Source of the DNA: Rhodobacterales bacterium
GTDB lineage: Bacteria; Pseudomonadota; Alphaproteobacteria; Rhodobacterales; Rhodobacteraceae
Assembly: GCA_002746935.1 (NCBI GenBank)
Contig: PDRW01000029.1
Location: 1 to 64,000, forward strand
Length of the DNA stretch: 64,000 bases
Direction: 5' to 3'
The notes under the pieces were generated by a model, which had not been told where the DNA came from, made no database searches, and saw nothing but the letters and a program-made list of their open reading frames with translations. The position numbers were made by a program, and so were the translations under genes. Shown here one piece after another: positions 1 through 8,119 of this stretch (its first letter is position 1; every line of letters starts with the position of its first letter).

Positions 1-519
1 GCCGAGATGGGCGATATGGTCGATCTTGTGTTCATGCAGGCAGATGCCTTTCACCAGATTGACCTGCACCTCATAGCCCGTGGCCAGCCCGCGGAGCAGA
101 TCGGCCCCCGACAACCCGCAATGCTGCGCGACCGCGAGGATCGGCGGGATGTTGTCGGCGGGGTGGGAATAATCGGCGGCGAGGAAGGTATCGTGGAAGT
201 CGAGTTCGCGCACTGCCGTACCATTGGCCCAGGCCGCCCATTCCGGGCTGACCCGGCGGTCCGGCGGCATCCCGAACACGGTTGCACCGGGGGCGTAGGG
301 GTGGGCCAGCGCCTGCGCCCGGGCCGAGGCCACCGGGCGGCGCGCCACCGAGGCCGCGGCCACGGCGGCATTGTCGATCACCCGGTTGATGATCATCTCG
401 ATCACATCCGCGTCAACCGCGACCGGGTCGGCGGCCATCTCGGCAATCTTCCAGGCAAGCTGGTCGTGGCGGGCAAGGTGTTCGGCGGATTTGTATGTCC
501 GCAGCTCATGGGTTTTCAT
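1..519 (-). CDS. prpD: MmgE/PrpD family protein, 2-methylcitrate dehydratase (5' part)
   Basis: The first 173 codons of a PrpD-family dehydratase; the rest lies beyond the left edge. The family dehydrates 2-methylcitrate to 2-methylaconitate in the cytoplasmic methylcitrate cycle, which oxidises propionyl-CoA. The translation starts [16 protein letters not shown] and carries the family blocks [29 protein letters not shown] (residues about 99-127, read in two halves) and a conserved HKIDH near the edge, as in PrpD. The ATG lies at 519-517 and no closer in-frame start exists. The gene is divergent from a ScfR-family regulator whose relatives control propionate genes, which supports PrpD rather than a generic MmgE. 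A paralogous MmgE with another substrate cannot be excluded without the C-terminus. Confidence 0.88.
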   Translation of the reverse strand, partial: MKTHELRTYKSAEHLARHDQLAWKIAEMAADPVAVDADVIEMIINRVIDNAAVAAASVARRPVASARAQALAHPYAPGATVFGMPPDRRVSPEWAAWANGTAVRELDFHDTFLAADYSHPADNIPPILAVAQHCGLSGADLLRGLATGYEVQVNLVKGICLHEHKIDHIAHLG

Positions 520-540
520 GCTGGCTGGTTCTCCGCGCGC

Positions 541-650
541 TCTTCGCAAAATTGGCAAACCCACCTTCTCACAGGGCAATATGCGGGATAAACTGCTGAA
601 AAAGCGTAGCTTTGCGAAGCGAATGTGCAAGGATTGCGAATCTTGCAAAT
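541..650. promoter_or_regulatory. Cluster of TTTGCRAA-like half-sites between prpD and the ScfR regulator
   Basis: The divergent intergenic space holds repeated TTGC/GCAA units: TTCGCAAA followed by GCAAAC at 543-559, then TTTGCGAA, TGTGCAA, ATTGCGAA and TTGCAAAT packed into 611-650. ScfR-family regulators such as PccR of Rhodobacter are reported to bind paired TTTGCAAA sequences, so these are good candidates for autoregulation and prpD control. The spacing of the pairs is irregular, so the exact operator is not resolved. Confidence 0.5.
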
Positions 651-667
651 GCGGGAAGGGTGGCAAG

Positions 668-2065
668 GTGAAGAAAGCCTATATGGGGGTGCGCCTGCGC
701 CGGTTGCGCGAAGAACGCGGGATGACCCAGGCGGCACTGGCCCGCGCGCTGGAGTTGAGCCCCAGCTATGTCAACCAGTTGGAGCGCAACCAGCGGCCGC
801 TCACCGTGCCGGTGCTGCTGAAGCTGAACGCGGTGTTCGGGCTGGACGTGCAGCTGTTTTCCGAGGCCGAAGAGGCGCGGCTGGTCCCCGATCTGCGCGC
901 GGCGCTGGCCGATCAGGGCGCGGGGGCATCGCTGGCAGAGATTCGCGAGATTGCCTCGAACATGCCCGGCGTGGCCCGCGCGATCCTGTCGATGCAGGCG
1001 CGCTTGCGAGAAACCGCCGAACACATGAACCTGGTGAACGGCCGCATGAGCGGTGAGGTCGAGACCGGTCCCGCGCCCTTCGAGGCCGTGCGTGACTGGT
1101 TCTATGAACAGCGCAACTATATCCCGACCCTGGACGAGGCGGCGGAAAGCATCGGTCAGGCCCTGCGCCCGGGCCGCATGGCCGAGGGGCTGACCGACCG
1201 GCTGGCCGGGCGGCACGGCATCCGCGTGGCGCTGGAAGAGGGCGCCCCCACGCTGCGCCATTTCGACGTTGGCTCCGCCATTCTGCACCTGTCCGCGCGG
1301 CTGAACCCGGGGCAGCGGGCGTTTCAGATGGCGACACAGATCGCGCTTCTGGAACAGGGTGGCGAGATCGACCGACTTGCCAACACCGCCGGGCTGGAAA
1401 GCGACGAGGCGCGCGACCTGCTGCGCATCGGCCTGGCCAACTATTTCGCCGGGGCGTTGATCCTGCCCTATGGCGTCTTTCTGGAGGCGGCCGAGGCCGA
1501 ACGCTACGACATCGAACTGCTCGCTCATCGTTTCGGCGTTGGCTTCGAGACCACCTGCCACCGGTTGTCCACCCTGCAACGGCCACAGGCGCGGGGGGTG
1601 CCGTTCTTTTTCATCCGGGTGGACCGGGCGGGGAATATCTCGAAACGCCAGTCGGCGACGGATTTCCATTTCTCGCGGATCGGCGGGTCTTGTCCGCTTT
1701 GGAACGTCTATGAGGCATTCGCGCGCCCCGGCGAGGTGCTGACCCAGGTGGCGCAGATGCCCGACGGGCGCAGCTATCTCTGGGTGGCGCGCACCGTCAG
1801 CCACGGGGCGGGGGGCTACGGCACGCCGGTCAAACGCTTTGCTGTCGCGCTGGGCTGTGATCTGGCTCATGCCGAGCGGCTGGTCTATGCGCGCGGGATC
1901 GACCTGCGCGACCCCGAAACGGCCACGCCAATCGGCGCCGGTTGCAAGATCTGCGACCGCCCTGCCTGTCCGCAACGCGCCTTCCCGATGGCCGGACGCC
2001 CGCTGCATCCGGACACGAACCGCTCCCGGTTTACGCCCTATTCAAGCGATGGACCGCCGGACTGA
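668..2065 (+). CDS. ScfR/RamB-type XRE-family transcriptional regulator
   Basis: A 465-residue regulator of the short-chain fatty acyl-CoA regulator (ScfR) family. The N-terminal XRE helix-turn-helix spans residues about 6-62 ([17 protein letters not shown], then [20 protein letters not shown]). A central ImmA/IrrE-like segment follows (around [15 protein letters not shown] and [15 protein letters not shown]), and the C-terminal domain carries a Cys group, [14 protein letters not shown]. Relatives (RamB, PccR) sense acyl-CoA status and control propionate, acetate or ethylmalonyl-CoA genes. The GTG at 668 was chosen because GGGAAGGGTGG precedes it and homologues start MKKxxMGxRLRxLRE; the ATG at 683 is the alternative. 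The frame stays open upstream to 371, but that part overlaps prpD and is not family-like. Divergence from prpD suggests a methylcitrate-cycle regulator. Confidence 0.88.
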   Translation: MKKAYMGVRLRRLREERGMTQAALARALELSPSYVNQLERNQRPLTVPVLLKLNAVFGLDVQLFSEAEEARLVPDLRAALADQGAGASLAEIREIASNMPGVARAILSMQARLRETAEHMNLVNGRMSGEVETGPAPFEAVRDWFYEQRNYIPTLDEAAESIGQALRPGRMAEGLTDRLAGRHGIRVALEEGAPTLRHFDVGSAILHLSARLNPGQRAFQMATQIALLEQGGEIDRLANTAGLESDEARDLLRIGLANYFAGALILPYGVFLEAAEAERYDIELLAHRFGVGFETTCHRLSTLQRPQARGVPFFFIRVDRAGNISKRQSATDFHFSRIGGSCPLWNVYEAFARPGEVLTQVAQMPDGRSYLWVARTVSHGAGGYGTPVKRFAVALGCDLAHAERLVYARGIDLRDPETATPIGAGCKICDRPACPQRAFPMAGRPLHPDTNRSRFTPYSSDGPPD

Positions 2066-2239
2066 GGGCGCCGTCCGGTTATGTTGCGACGCTGGACAGG
2101 CGCTTCGTGGCCGGGACTGGCCGCATTGGGAGTTGCATGGACACGGGAGAGCGTTCGCTTCCAGACCTGTTCCCTCCGCCACCCACCTTTGACAAGGGTT
2201 CCTCCCCGCCCGGCCACGGCCGGATCTTGACGTTATATC

Positions 2240-2880
2240 AAAGGGTCATGCGGGATGGGCTGAGCGCTGGCATGGTCCGCGACTCGCTGCATTTTCAGTT
2301 CGGCCAGCGGGATCACAGTTGCTCGGCCACGCGAGACATGGGCCGGCGCATTGCGCACCCAGTGAACGCGGCAGCGCTGCCAGGTGGCTTCGAAGGCGCG
2401 CTCTATGGCAGCTCTGAAGCCGCTGTGGGCGTCAGAGATGACGAGCTTTGTGCCGCCCAGCCCTCGGGCTTTGAGGCCGCGCAGGACGTCCATCCAGAAG
2501 GTCTCGGCTTCTGACGGGCCAGGCCCGAGGCCGATTTCCCTGTGCCCATCCATTGCCCGGCAGGCGCAGGGCGAGGCCATGCTGCCGAAAGGGGGTGCTG
2601 GCCAAGCTGACGACCCGACCGCTGACGTACCTTGAGACGAGTGGCGTCGAGCCGGACACAGGGCCACCCGCTGCTCAGGGGCCGGTCGAGGAATTCGGTC
2701 ACCCGCACATCAGATGTCCTTGCACAGCCTGGAGACCGTGCTCCTGGAGATGCCGGATAATCCCATCGCCTGCGCCGGTTCATCGACCCGTCGGGTAGAC
2801 ACTCCGCCGATCCATGCCTCCTGGATCACCGCCACCAATGCCTTCCCGGATGTCTTGCGGGGTTCTACGCCCTAGCTCAG
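2240..2880 (-). pseudogene. Decayed IS256-family (Mutator-type) transposase
   Basis: Pieces of one IS256-type transposase can be read in order on the minus strand, but in different frames. Near 2861-2713 reads PRKTSGKALVAVIQEAW and then GLSGISRSTVSRLCKDI, ending at a TGA. After a one-base shift comes VRVTEFLDRPLSSGWPCVRL and DATRLKVRQ. After further shifts comes GHREIGLGPGPSEAETFW, then LVISDAHSGFRAAIERAF and ATWQRCRVHWVRNAPAHVSR. These are the DDE-domain landmarks of the family. The N-terminal third and any recognisable terminal inverted repeats are missing, so the copy is dead. Confidence 0.85.
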
Positions 2881-3160
2881 GCGTTTCGGTTTTGACCTGT
2901 GACAGGGCAGACCCGAAACGCAGCAAGGCATGTCCGTGGCGCGGGCGTTTCGGAACAGACTTATGAGTCAGCTTCATCCCGAAGCGCTTCAATGGAGAGT
3001 CTCTGCAACGGGTTCGCTCTCGGTTCCGCCCGGTGTGTCGCTGAGGGTTGCGAAGCGGGTGCGGGCGTATCGCTTGACGGGGCGCGGAAAGCCCGATCTG
3101 CGCCGCCCGCACGACCGTCATCGGTTCGCCGCCGTCCCCCGGAGGCGCCTTCGCGCCGTT
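2881..3160. other. Non-coding stretch beside the IS256 remnant
   Basis: I see no credible gene here. An 8-bp motif, CGTTTCGG, occurs at 2882-2889 and 2946-2953, with its inverse CCGAAACG at 2913-2920. These could be debris of the element's end or of a target duplication. The stretch lies downstream of both the remnant and ugd, so no promoter is expected. Confidence 0.4.
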
Positions 3161-4327
3161 TCAGCCGTCTCCGAACAGATCCCGTGTGAAAACCTTGCCG
3201 GACACATCCTCGATATCCGCCGTCATCCGGTTGGCGATGATCAGATCCGCCTCGGCCTTGAAAGCCTCGAGATCGCGGATCACCCGGGAATTGAAAAACT
3301 CCTCGGCCTCAAGCACCGGCTCATAGACGATCACCTCTATCCCCCTGGCCTTGATCCGCTTCATGATCCCCTGGATCGAGCTTTGCCGGAAATTGTCCGA
3401 CCCTGCCTTCATCACCAGCCGGTAGGTGCCCACCACCTTCGGTTGGCGCCGCACGATCTCTTCGGCCAGAAAATCCTTGCGGGTGCGGTTGGCATCGACG
3501 ATCGCGCGGATCAGGTTTTGCGGCACCTCCCGGTAATTGGCGAGCAGCTGCTTGGTGTCCTTCGGCAGGCAATAGCCACCGTAGCCGAAGGAGGGGTTGT
3601 TGTAGTGGTCGCCGATGCGCGGGTCGAGCCCGACACCTTCGATGATCTGCCGGGTGTTCATGCCGCCGGCCATGGCATAGCTGTCGAGCTCGTTGAAAAA
3701 CGCCACCCGCATCGCGAGATAGGTGTTGGCGAACAGCTTGATCGCCTCGGCCTCATCCGGGTCGGTGTAGAGCACCGGGACGTCGTCTTCGAGCGCGCCT
3801 TCCAGTAGCAGCCCGGCGAAGGTTTCGGCGCGGGTGCCGCGTTCGCCGACGATGATCCGGCTCGGGTGGAGATTGTCGTAGAGCGCCTTGCCCTCGCGCA
3901 GAAACTCCGGGCTGAAAAACACCCGGTCGCTGCCGGTCTCGGCGCGCATCCGGCTGACATAACCCACGGGGATGGTCGATTTGATCGCCACCACCGCGTC
4001 CGGGTCGGCGGCCAGCACCGCTTTCGTGACCTTGTCGACCGAGGAGGTGTTGAAGAAATTTTCCACCGGGTCGTAATCCGTCGGCGTCGCCACCACCACG
4101 AAGGTTGCGCCCTTCACCGCCGCCTCCAGATCGGTGGTGGCGGTGAGGGTGAGCTCACGGGTCGCGAGATAATCCTCGATCTCGGCATCCTCGATCGGGC
4201 TCTTGCGGGCATTGACCATGGCGACCCGTTCGGGCGCGACATCGACTGCGACAACCTCGTGGTTCTGCGCCAGCAGCACGGCATTCGACAGGCCCACATA
4301 GCCCAGGCCCACAACCGCAATCTTCAT
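3161..4327 (-). CDS. ugd: UDP-glucose 6-dehydrogenase
   Basis: Oxidises UDP-glucose to UDP-glucuronate with two NAD+, supplying acidic sugar for capsule or exopolysaccharide. At 388 residues it matches the short enterobacterial form. It shows the N-terminal Rossmann motif [10 protein letters not shown] (7-16), the central segment [16 protein letters not shown], a [12 protein letters not shown] helix, and the catalytic-cysteine motif [10 protein letters not shown] with Cys253. The ATG at 4327 is preceded by GGAG at a 7-base distance; the frame continues upstream without family sequence. It is the 3' neighbour of the HPr-kinase-like fusion gene (167 bp apart, same strand) and close to a Wzc-type protein, so it belongs to a polysaccharide locus. 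Confidence 0.95.
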   Translation of the reverse strand: MKIAVVGLGYVGLSNAVLLAQNHEVVAVDVAPERVAMVNARKSPIEDAEIEDYLATRELTLTATTDLEAAVKGATFVVVATPTDYDPVENFFNTSSVDKVTKAVLAADPDAVVAIKSTIPVGYVSRMRAETGSDRVFFSPEFLREGKALYDNLHPSRIIVGERGTRAETFAGLLLEGALEDDVPVLYTDPDEAEAIKLFANTYLAMRVAFFNELDSYAMAGGMNTRQIIEGVGLDPRIGDHYNNPSFGYGGYCLPKDTKQLLANYREVPQNLIRAIVDANRTRKDFLAEEIVRRQPKVVGTYRLVMKAGSDNFRQSSIQGIMKRIKARGIEVIVYEPVLEAEEFFNSRVIRDLEAFKAEADLIIANRMTADIEDVSGKVFTRDLFGDG

Positions 4328-4494
4328 CTCGATACTCCACCTGTTTCCCCAGGGCCACACGGATAGCCAGCCCTCTGCCATGGGTTATACGCGGGTTTGC
4401 GGCTCTGCGAAACGCGTGAGCCCTGACGGAGACCGCAAGTAACTGTCGCCAATACGGAAACACCTGGCACAGCGGGCCGGACGGTGTCTTCCGC

Positions 4495-5616
4495 CTAGCG
4501 GGCCAGCAAGTCCCGGCAGGTGGCGCGGGCGAAGGCGTTGTCGCAATAGCTGAGTTCCACCGCCGGAACATTCCGCAGCGCTCGCAACAGCGGCGCGATG
4601 GAGCGGGTTTCGCGCGACACCCGGCTGCCGGTCTGGATCAGCCGGCGCAGCGCCTCGCCGGGCGCAACCGGGGTTACCCTGTTCGGTGCCCCGGGATCGT
4701 AGCGCGGAAACACAAAGCCCGCGAGCGCCACCGCATCGCCCACCGGCACCCGGCGCTCCGGCACGACCTCTCCCTGACCGTCCGCCATGGCGACAATCTC
4801 CGGCAGGCCCTGCGACCCGGGCTTCAGGTTGGGCCGGGTCGGGAAGGCCAGAAGTGCCGTGCCGCTGGTGTCGATCGCCACGTGATCATCCGCCGCGAGC
4901 GCCGCGCCGGAGGCGATCAGCAGGGACGCCAGCGTCGACTTGCCGCTGCCGCTGGCCCCGGCAAACACCAGCCCCCGGCCGGCTTCGGCCACCGCGCTGG
5001 CATGAAGATGCGCCGCAACCCGTTCCGGGCCTGCGAGCCCGTCCATGATCTCGCGCAACAGATGGAACCGGGTGAGCGTATAGCCCGCCTTGCCCCAGAC
5101 CGGCACGCCCTCGCGCAACACCCCATAGGCCCCGCCGTCTTCGGCAATGACATCGAGCCGCAGAACCGCCGCGCCGGGAGGCCGTTGTGAGCCCAGCCCC
5201 ATGGGCGCAAGCGCCCGGTCGAGATCGCGGGCAAGGGCCTTGTCCTCCAGTTCTACCGCCACCGCGCGGGTTTCATGGGCGAAAACCCGGTGCTCGCCCT
5301 GCGCAGGCCGTGCCGCGACCGGGTTGGGGAAGGGTTGCAGCGCGGTGAGAAACAGCCCGTCCTGCTGCCAGTGCTCCACGATCGCGGCCACTGTTTCGCG
5401 AAGCTCCGCCGCGGGCAGATCCAGCGCCTGCGCCAGCGCTGCGACCGCCCCGGGCACCTCCCCGGTTTCGCGCAGTCCGTCAAACAGCAGCGCCCCGAAG
5501 GCATCGGAGGCAACGATCGCGCCGCTTTCCGTGTTGTGGAGAACCGCCGCGTCTGCGACGGAAATACACTCGACAAGGCCAAGCGCGGCGGGGTCGATCG
5601 CCTGTGTTCCGGTCAT
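4495..5616 (-). CDS. PqqD-like domain fused to an HPr kinase-like P-loop domain
   Basis: A 373-residue two-domain protein. Residues about 15-92 look like a PqqD/RiPP-recognition-element fold: LHNTESGAIVASDAFGALLF, then the helical part ending IVEHWQQDGLF. Residues about 195-345 resemble the HPr kinase/SerK P-loop fold: HLHAS at 204-208, Walker A GASGSGKST (220-228), and ALAADDHVAID with the acidic pair D243-D244 seen in HprK-type enzymes. Such HprK-like proteins occur in lasso-peptide and exopolysaccharide loci, where some phosphorylate a peptide. No radical-SAM, cyclase or peptidase gene is nearby. The ATG at 5616 has GAGGAGCAGCC in front. The substrate is unknown; kinase activity is inferred from the motif only. 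Confidence 0.8.
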   Translation of the reverse strand: MTGTQAIDPAALGLVECISVADAAVLHNTESGAIVASDAFGALLFDGLRETGEVPGAVAALAQALDLPAAELRETVAAIVEHWQQDGLFLTALQPFPNPVAARPAQGEHRVFAHETRAVAVELEDKALARDLDRALAPMGLGSQRPPGAAVLRLDVIAEDGGAYGVLREGVPVWGKAGYTLTRFHLLREIMDGLAGPERVAAHLHASAVAEAGRGLVFAGASGSGKSTLASLLIASGAALAADDHVAIDTSGTALLAFPTRPNLKPGSQGLPEIVAMADGQGEVVPERRVPVGDAVALAGFVFPRYDPGAPNRVTPVAPGEALRRLIQTGSRVSRETRSIAPLLRALRNVPAVELSYCDNAFARATCRDLLAR

Positions 5617-5732
5617 GGCTGCTCCTCGGCCGGTGCCGCTGCCGCCGGTGCGGGCGCGGGCGAAAGGTCTGGCCCTGCCTATCCGGCTTTGCCGCCGGGC
5701 TCAACGGCAGGGCCGCGGCTTGCACAGGCCGC

Positions 5733-5909
5733 TCAGGCGGCCGCCTTGCGCACCGCTTCCGCCTGCACCGCCACCTCCGCTTTGGTGCCGCAAGACGGCA
5801 GGTTATCAATTGTCCGCAATTGTTTCTGCTTTCGCCCCAATACGGCCCAATTTATTTGATTGTCATTCGGCAAAGCTGGTTCCCGGGTCTGCCGCGCCTT
5901 TGCGGGCAT
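5733..5909 (-). CDS. Possible small peptide (up to 58 aa) upstream of the HprK-like gene
   Basis: A short open frame on the same strand as the PqqD/HprK fusion and 116 bp upstream of it. The C-terminal half, LPSCGTKAEVAVQAEAV followed by RKAAA and TGA, has strongly GC-rich third codon positions, as real genes here do. The N-terminal half does not, so the true start may be an internal TTG (for example near 5837 or 5816) giving about 28-35 residues. It has a single Cys and an Ala-rich tail. No family is recognised. It might be the peptide recognised by the neighbouring PqqD-like domain, or simply chance coding in a promoter region. Confidence 0.3.
   Translation of the reverse strand: MPAKARQTREPALPNDNQINWAVLGRKQKQLRTIDNLPSCGTKAEVAVQAEAVRKAAA
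5801..5870. promoter_or_regulatory. AT-rich divergent promoter region of the EPS locus
   Basis: Between the HprK-like gene and the Wzc-like gene is the only AT-rich stretch of the area. It has two CAATTG hexamers at 5807-5812 and 5817-5822, one helical turn apart, followed by AATTTATTTGATTGTC. A divergent promoter with regulator sites is likely, but no clean -35/-10 pair was found. It overlaps the doubtful small ORF. Confidence 0.3.
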
Positions 5910-5941
5910 TGGTTCCCGGTTCAAAAACAGGATGGCCAGGC

Positions 5942-8047
5942 ATGAAAACCACGAGTGGAGCCATTGTCGACACCGGACAGACCCCGCTGCCCGACCGCAG
6001 CACCCCGATCAGTGACGACGAGATCGACCTGCTGAACCTGCTGCGCGGCCTCTGGCGCGGCAAGTGGTGGGTTCTGCTGGCGGCGCTGGCCGGACTTGGC
6101 TGGGGGCTCTACCGCGCCACCATCGCCGCGGTTCCGATGTACACCGCCCATGCGGTGGTCGCCCTGGAAACCCGTGACGAAAACGTGGTCGACATTGCCT
6201 CTGCCGTCACCGGGCTGCCCGGCACGCTTGGCACGATCAACACCGAGCTCGGGGTGATGCGCTCGCGCGGGCTGATCGGAAAGCTGGTGCGCGAGCTCGA
6301 CCTCGCCTCGGACCCGGAATTCAACCCCCAAGCGCAGCCCGCAAGCGGCGCGGCCCCCGATGCCGGAGCGCCGGAGGACCGGGCGCTGACGGATCTGCTG
6401 ATCGACCGGCTGCTCGACCGCCTGAGCATCCACCACGAGCCCGAGAGCTTTCTGTTCACCATTGCCGCCACCAGCCGCGACCCCGAAAAATCCGCCCTGA
6501 TCGCCAACACCCACGCCCGGCTCTACATAGAGGACCAGATCGAGGTCAAATACCAGGCGACCGAACAGGCGACCGCCTGGCTCACCCAGCGGCTCGGCGC
6601 ACTTCAGGAGGAGCTTGAAGCGGCCGAAAGCGCGGTGGAGGCTTTTGCCTCCGAAAACCGGATCATCCGCCCGGAAGATCTGGAAATCCTCAACCAGCGG
6701 ATCGACGACACCCGCGGCCGGCTGGCCGAAGCGCGTGACCGGGAGGCCCAGCTTGCCGGGCTGAAGGCCGCGCTTGAAGCGGCGGCGGCGGCGGAAGACT
6801 GGGCTGCGGCGGAAGCGGCGGCGGGGGACGCCGGCCTCAGCCAGGTGCTGGAAGGCGGCACCGAAACGGAGCTCGCCCGGCGGGTACAGACTGCGCTGAG
6901 CCGCATCGAGGTCATGCGCGCGCGCGCCCGGTCCCAGGCCGAAACCCTGGAAGGTTCGATCGAGGTGCTGCGCGGCGAATACACCACGCAGTCCGGCAAT
7001 CTCGTCGCCTACCAGCAACTCGAACGCGAAGTCACCGCCTCGCGCGCGATCTACGAATACTTCCTGACCCGGCTGAAGGAGCTTTCCGCCCAGCAGGGCA
7101 ATCTGCGCGCCGACAGCCGGATCATCTCGGAGGCGGCGGTGCCGCTCTGGCCCTCTTCCCCGGTGGTCTCGCGCATTGTCGCGCTGTCGGTGTTCGCCGG
7201 GCTCATGATCGGCGCCGCCGGTGTGCTGGGCCGCGAATTGCTGCGCACCGGGCTGCGCAGCGCCCAGGATATCGAAAAACTGACCGGATACCCGGTGATT
7301 GGCCAGATCCCGCTGGTTCCGCGGCAGAAGGCGCCGGAGGTATTGAGCTATTTCGTCGAGAAGCCGGCCTCCATGGCCTCGGAAGCGGTGCGCAACCTGC
7401 GTACCTCGATCCTGGCCTCAAATCTCGACAGCCCGCCAAAGGTCATCATGCTGACCTCATCGGTTCCGGGCGAGGGCAAGACGATCACCTCGATCACGCT
7501 GGCGCAGAATTTCACCGGTCTCGGCAAGCGGGTGCTGCTGATCGAAGGCGACATTCGCCGCCGGGTGTTCCGCGACTATCTCGAACTCAGCAAGACCGGC
7601 GGGCTTCTTTCGGTGCTCTCGGGCGAAGCGACCCTGGCCGAGGCGGTGGCCCGCGACTACCTGACCGACGCCGACCTGCTGGTGGGCGAACGCACGGCGA
7701 TGAACGCGGCGGACGTGTTCTCTTCGGGGCGTTTCCGGGCGCTGATCGCGGAGGCGCGGGCAGACTACGACATTGTCATCATCGACACGCCGCCCGTTCT
7801 GGTGGTGCCCGACGCCCGGATCGTGGGCCGGTTCGCGGATGCGGTGGTCTATGTGGTGGAGTGGAATGCCACGCCCCGGCGCGACGTGATCGCGGGGCTC
7901 AGGATGCTGTCGGACGGCGGCGTGCGCGCAGCCGGGGTGGCTCTGACCCGGATCAACCTGAAAAAGCTCGAACGCTTCGGCGAATATGCGGGCTATGGCA
8001 GCTATGCGGCGCGGAAGAAATACGCCGGGGCCTACCACGACGAGTGA
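5942..8047 (+). CDS. Wzc/ExoP-type polysaccharide copolymerase with tyrosine autokinase domain
   Basis: A 701-residue inner-membrane protein controlling chain length and export of surface polysaccharide. An N-terminal Wzz domain begins after DEIDLLNLLRGLWRG, with a first membrane helix at about 39-60. A long periplasmic coiled-coil region (about 190-370) and a second membrane helix at about 412-435 follow. The cytoplasmic BY-kinase domain has Walker A SSVPGEGKT (about 504-512), Walker A' LLIEGDIRRR (Glu where most relatives have Asp), and Walker B IVIIDTPPVLVVPDA. The C-terminus carries a tyrosine cluster (GEYAGYGSYA, then KKYAGAYHDE) typical of autophosphorylation. The ATG at 5942 fits homologues; the frame is open upstream but overlaps the divergent gene. 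Ugd next door supplies UDP-glucuronate. Confidence 0.92.
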   Translation: MKTTSGAIVDTGQTPLPDRSTPISDDEIDLLNLLRGLWRGKWWVLLAALAGLGWGLYRATIAAVPMYTAHAVVALETRDENVVDIASAVTGLPGTLGTINTELGVMRSRGLIGKLVRELDLASDPEFNPQAQPASGAAPDAGAPEDRALTDLLIDRLLDRLSIHHEPESFLFTIAATSRDPEKSALIANTHARLYIEDQIEVKYQATEQATAWLTQRLGALQEELEAAESAVEAFASENRIIRPEDLEILNQRIDDTRGRLAEARDREAQLAGLKAALEAAAAAEDWAAAEAAAGDAGLSQVLEGGTETELARRVQTALSRIEVMRARARSQAETLEGSIEVLRGEYTTQSGNLVAYQQLEREVTASRAIYEYFLTRLKELSAQQGNLRADSRIISEAAVPLWPSSPVVSRIVALSVFAGLMIGAAGVLGRELLRTGLRSAQDIEKLTGYPVIGQIPLVPRQKAPEVLSYFVEKPASMASEAVRNLRTSILASNLDSPPKVIMLTSSVPGEGKTITSITLAQNFTGLGKRVLLIEGDIRRRVFRDYLELSKTGGLLSVLSGEATLAEAVARDYLTDADLLVGERTAMNAADVFSSGRFRALIAEARADYDIVIIDTPPVLVVPDARIVGRFADAVVYVVEWNATPRRDVIAGLRMLSDGGVRAAGVALTRINLKKLERFGEYAGYGSYAARKKYAGAYHDE

Positions 8048-8079
8048 ACGGGGAGGGGCCGGAAGACCCCTGTGGCGAA

Positions 8080-8104
8080 GGGGCGGGGGGCTGGCCCCCG
8101 CCCC
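8080..8104. terminator. GC-rich hairpin between convergent genes
   Basis: A 10-bp perfect stem GGGGCGGGGG/CCCCCGCCCC with a 5-base loop sits between the two convergent stop codons at 8047 and 8120. There is no T-run, but its position suggests a bidirectional transcription stop. Confidence 0.55.
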
Positions 8105-8119
8105 CCCGCGCCGCCTTGC

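Noticed and set aside
371-667. N-terminal extension of the ScfR regulator
   Set aside because: The frame is open, but it overlaps the divergent prpD gene and the operator cluster, lacks family similarity, and a good ribosome site precedes the GTG at 668.
3061-3080. GCGGGCGTATCGCTTG shared with 23152-23167
   Set aside because: A 16-base match in two GC-rich intergenic regions without surrounding similarity; probably chance.
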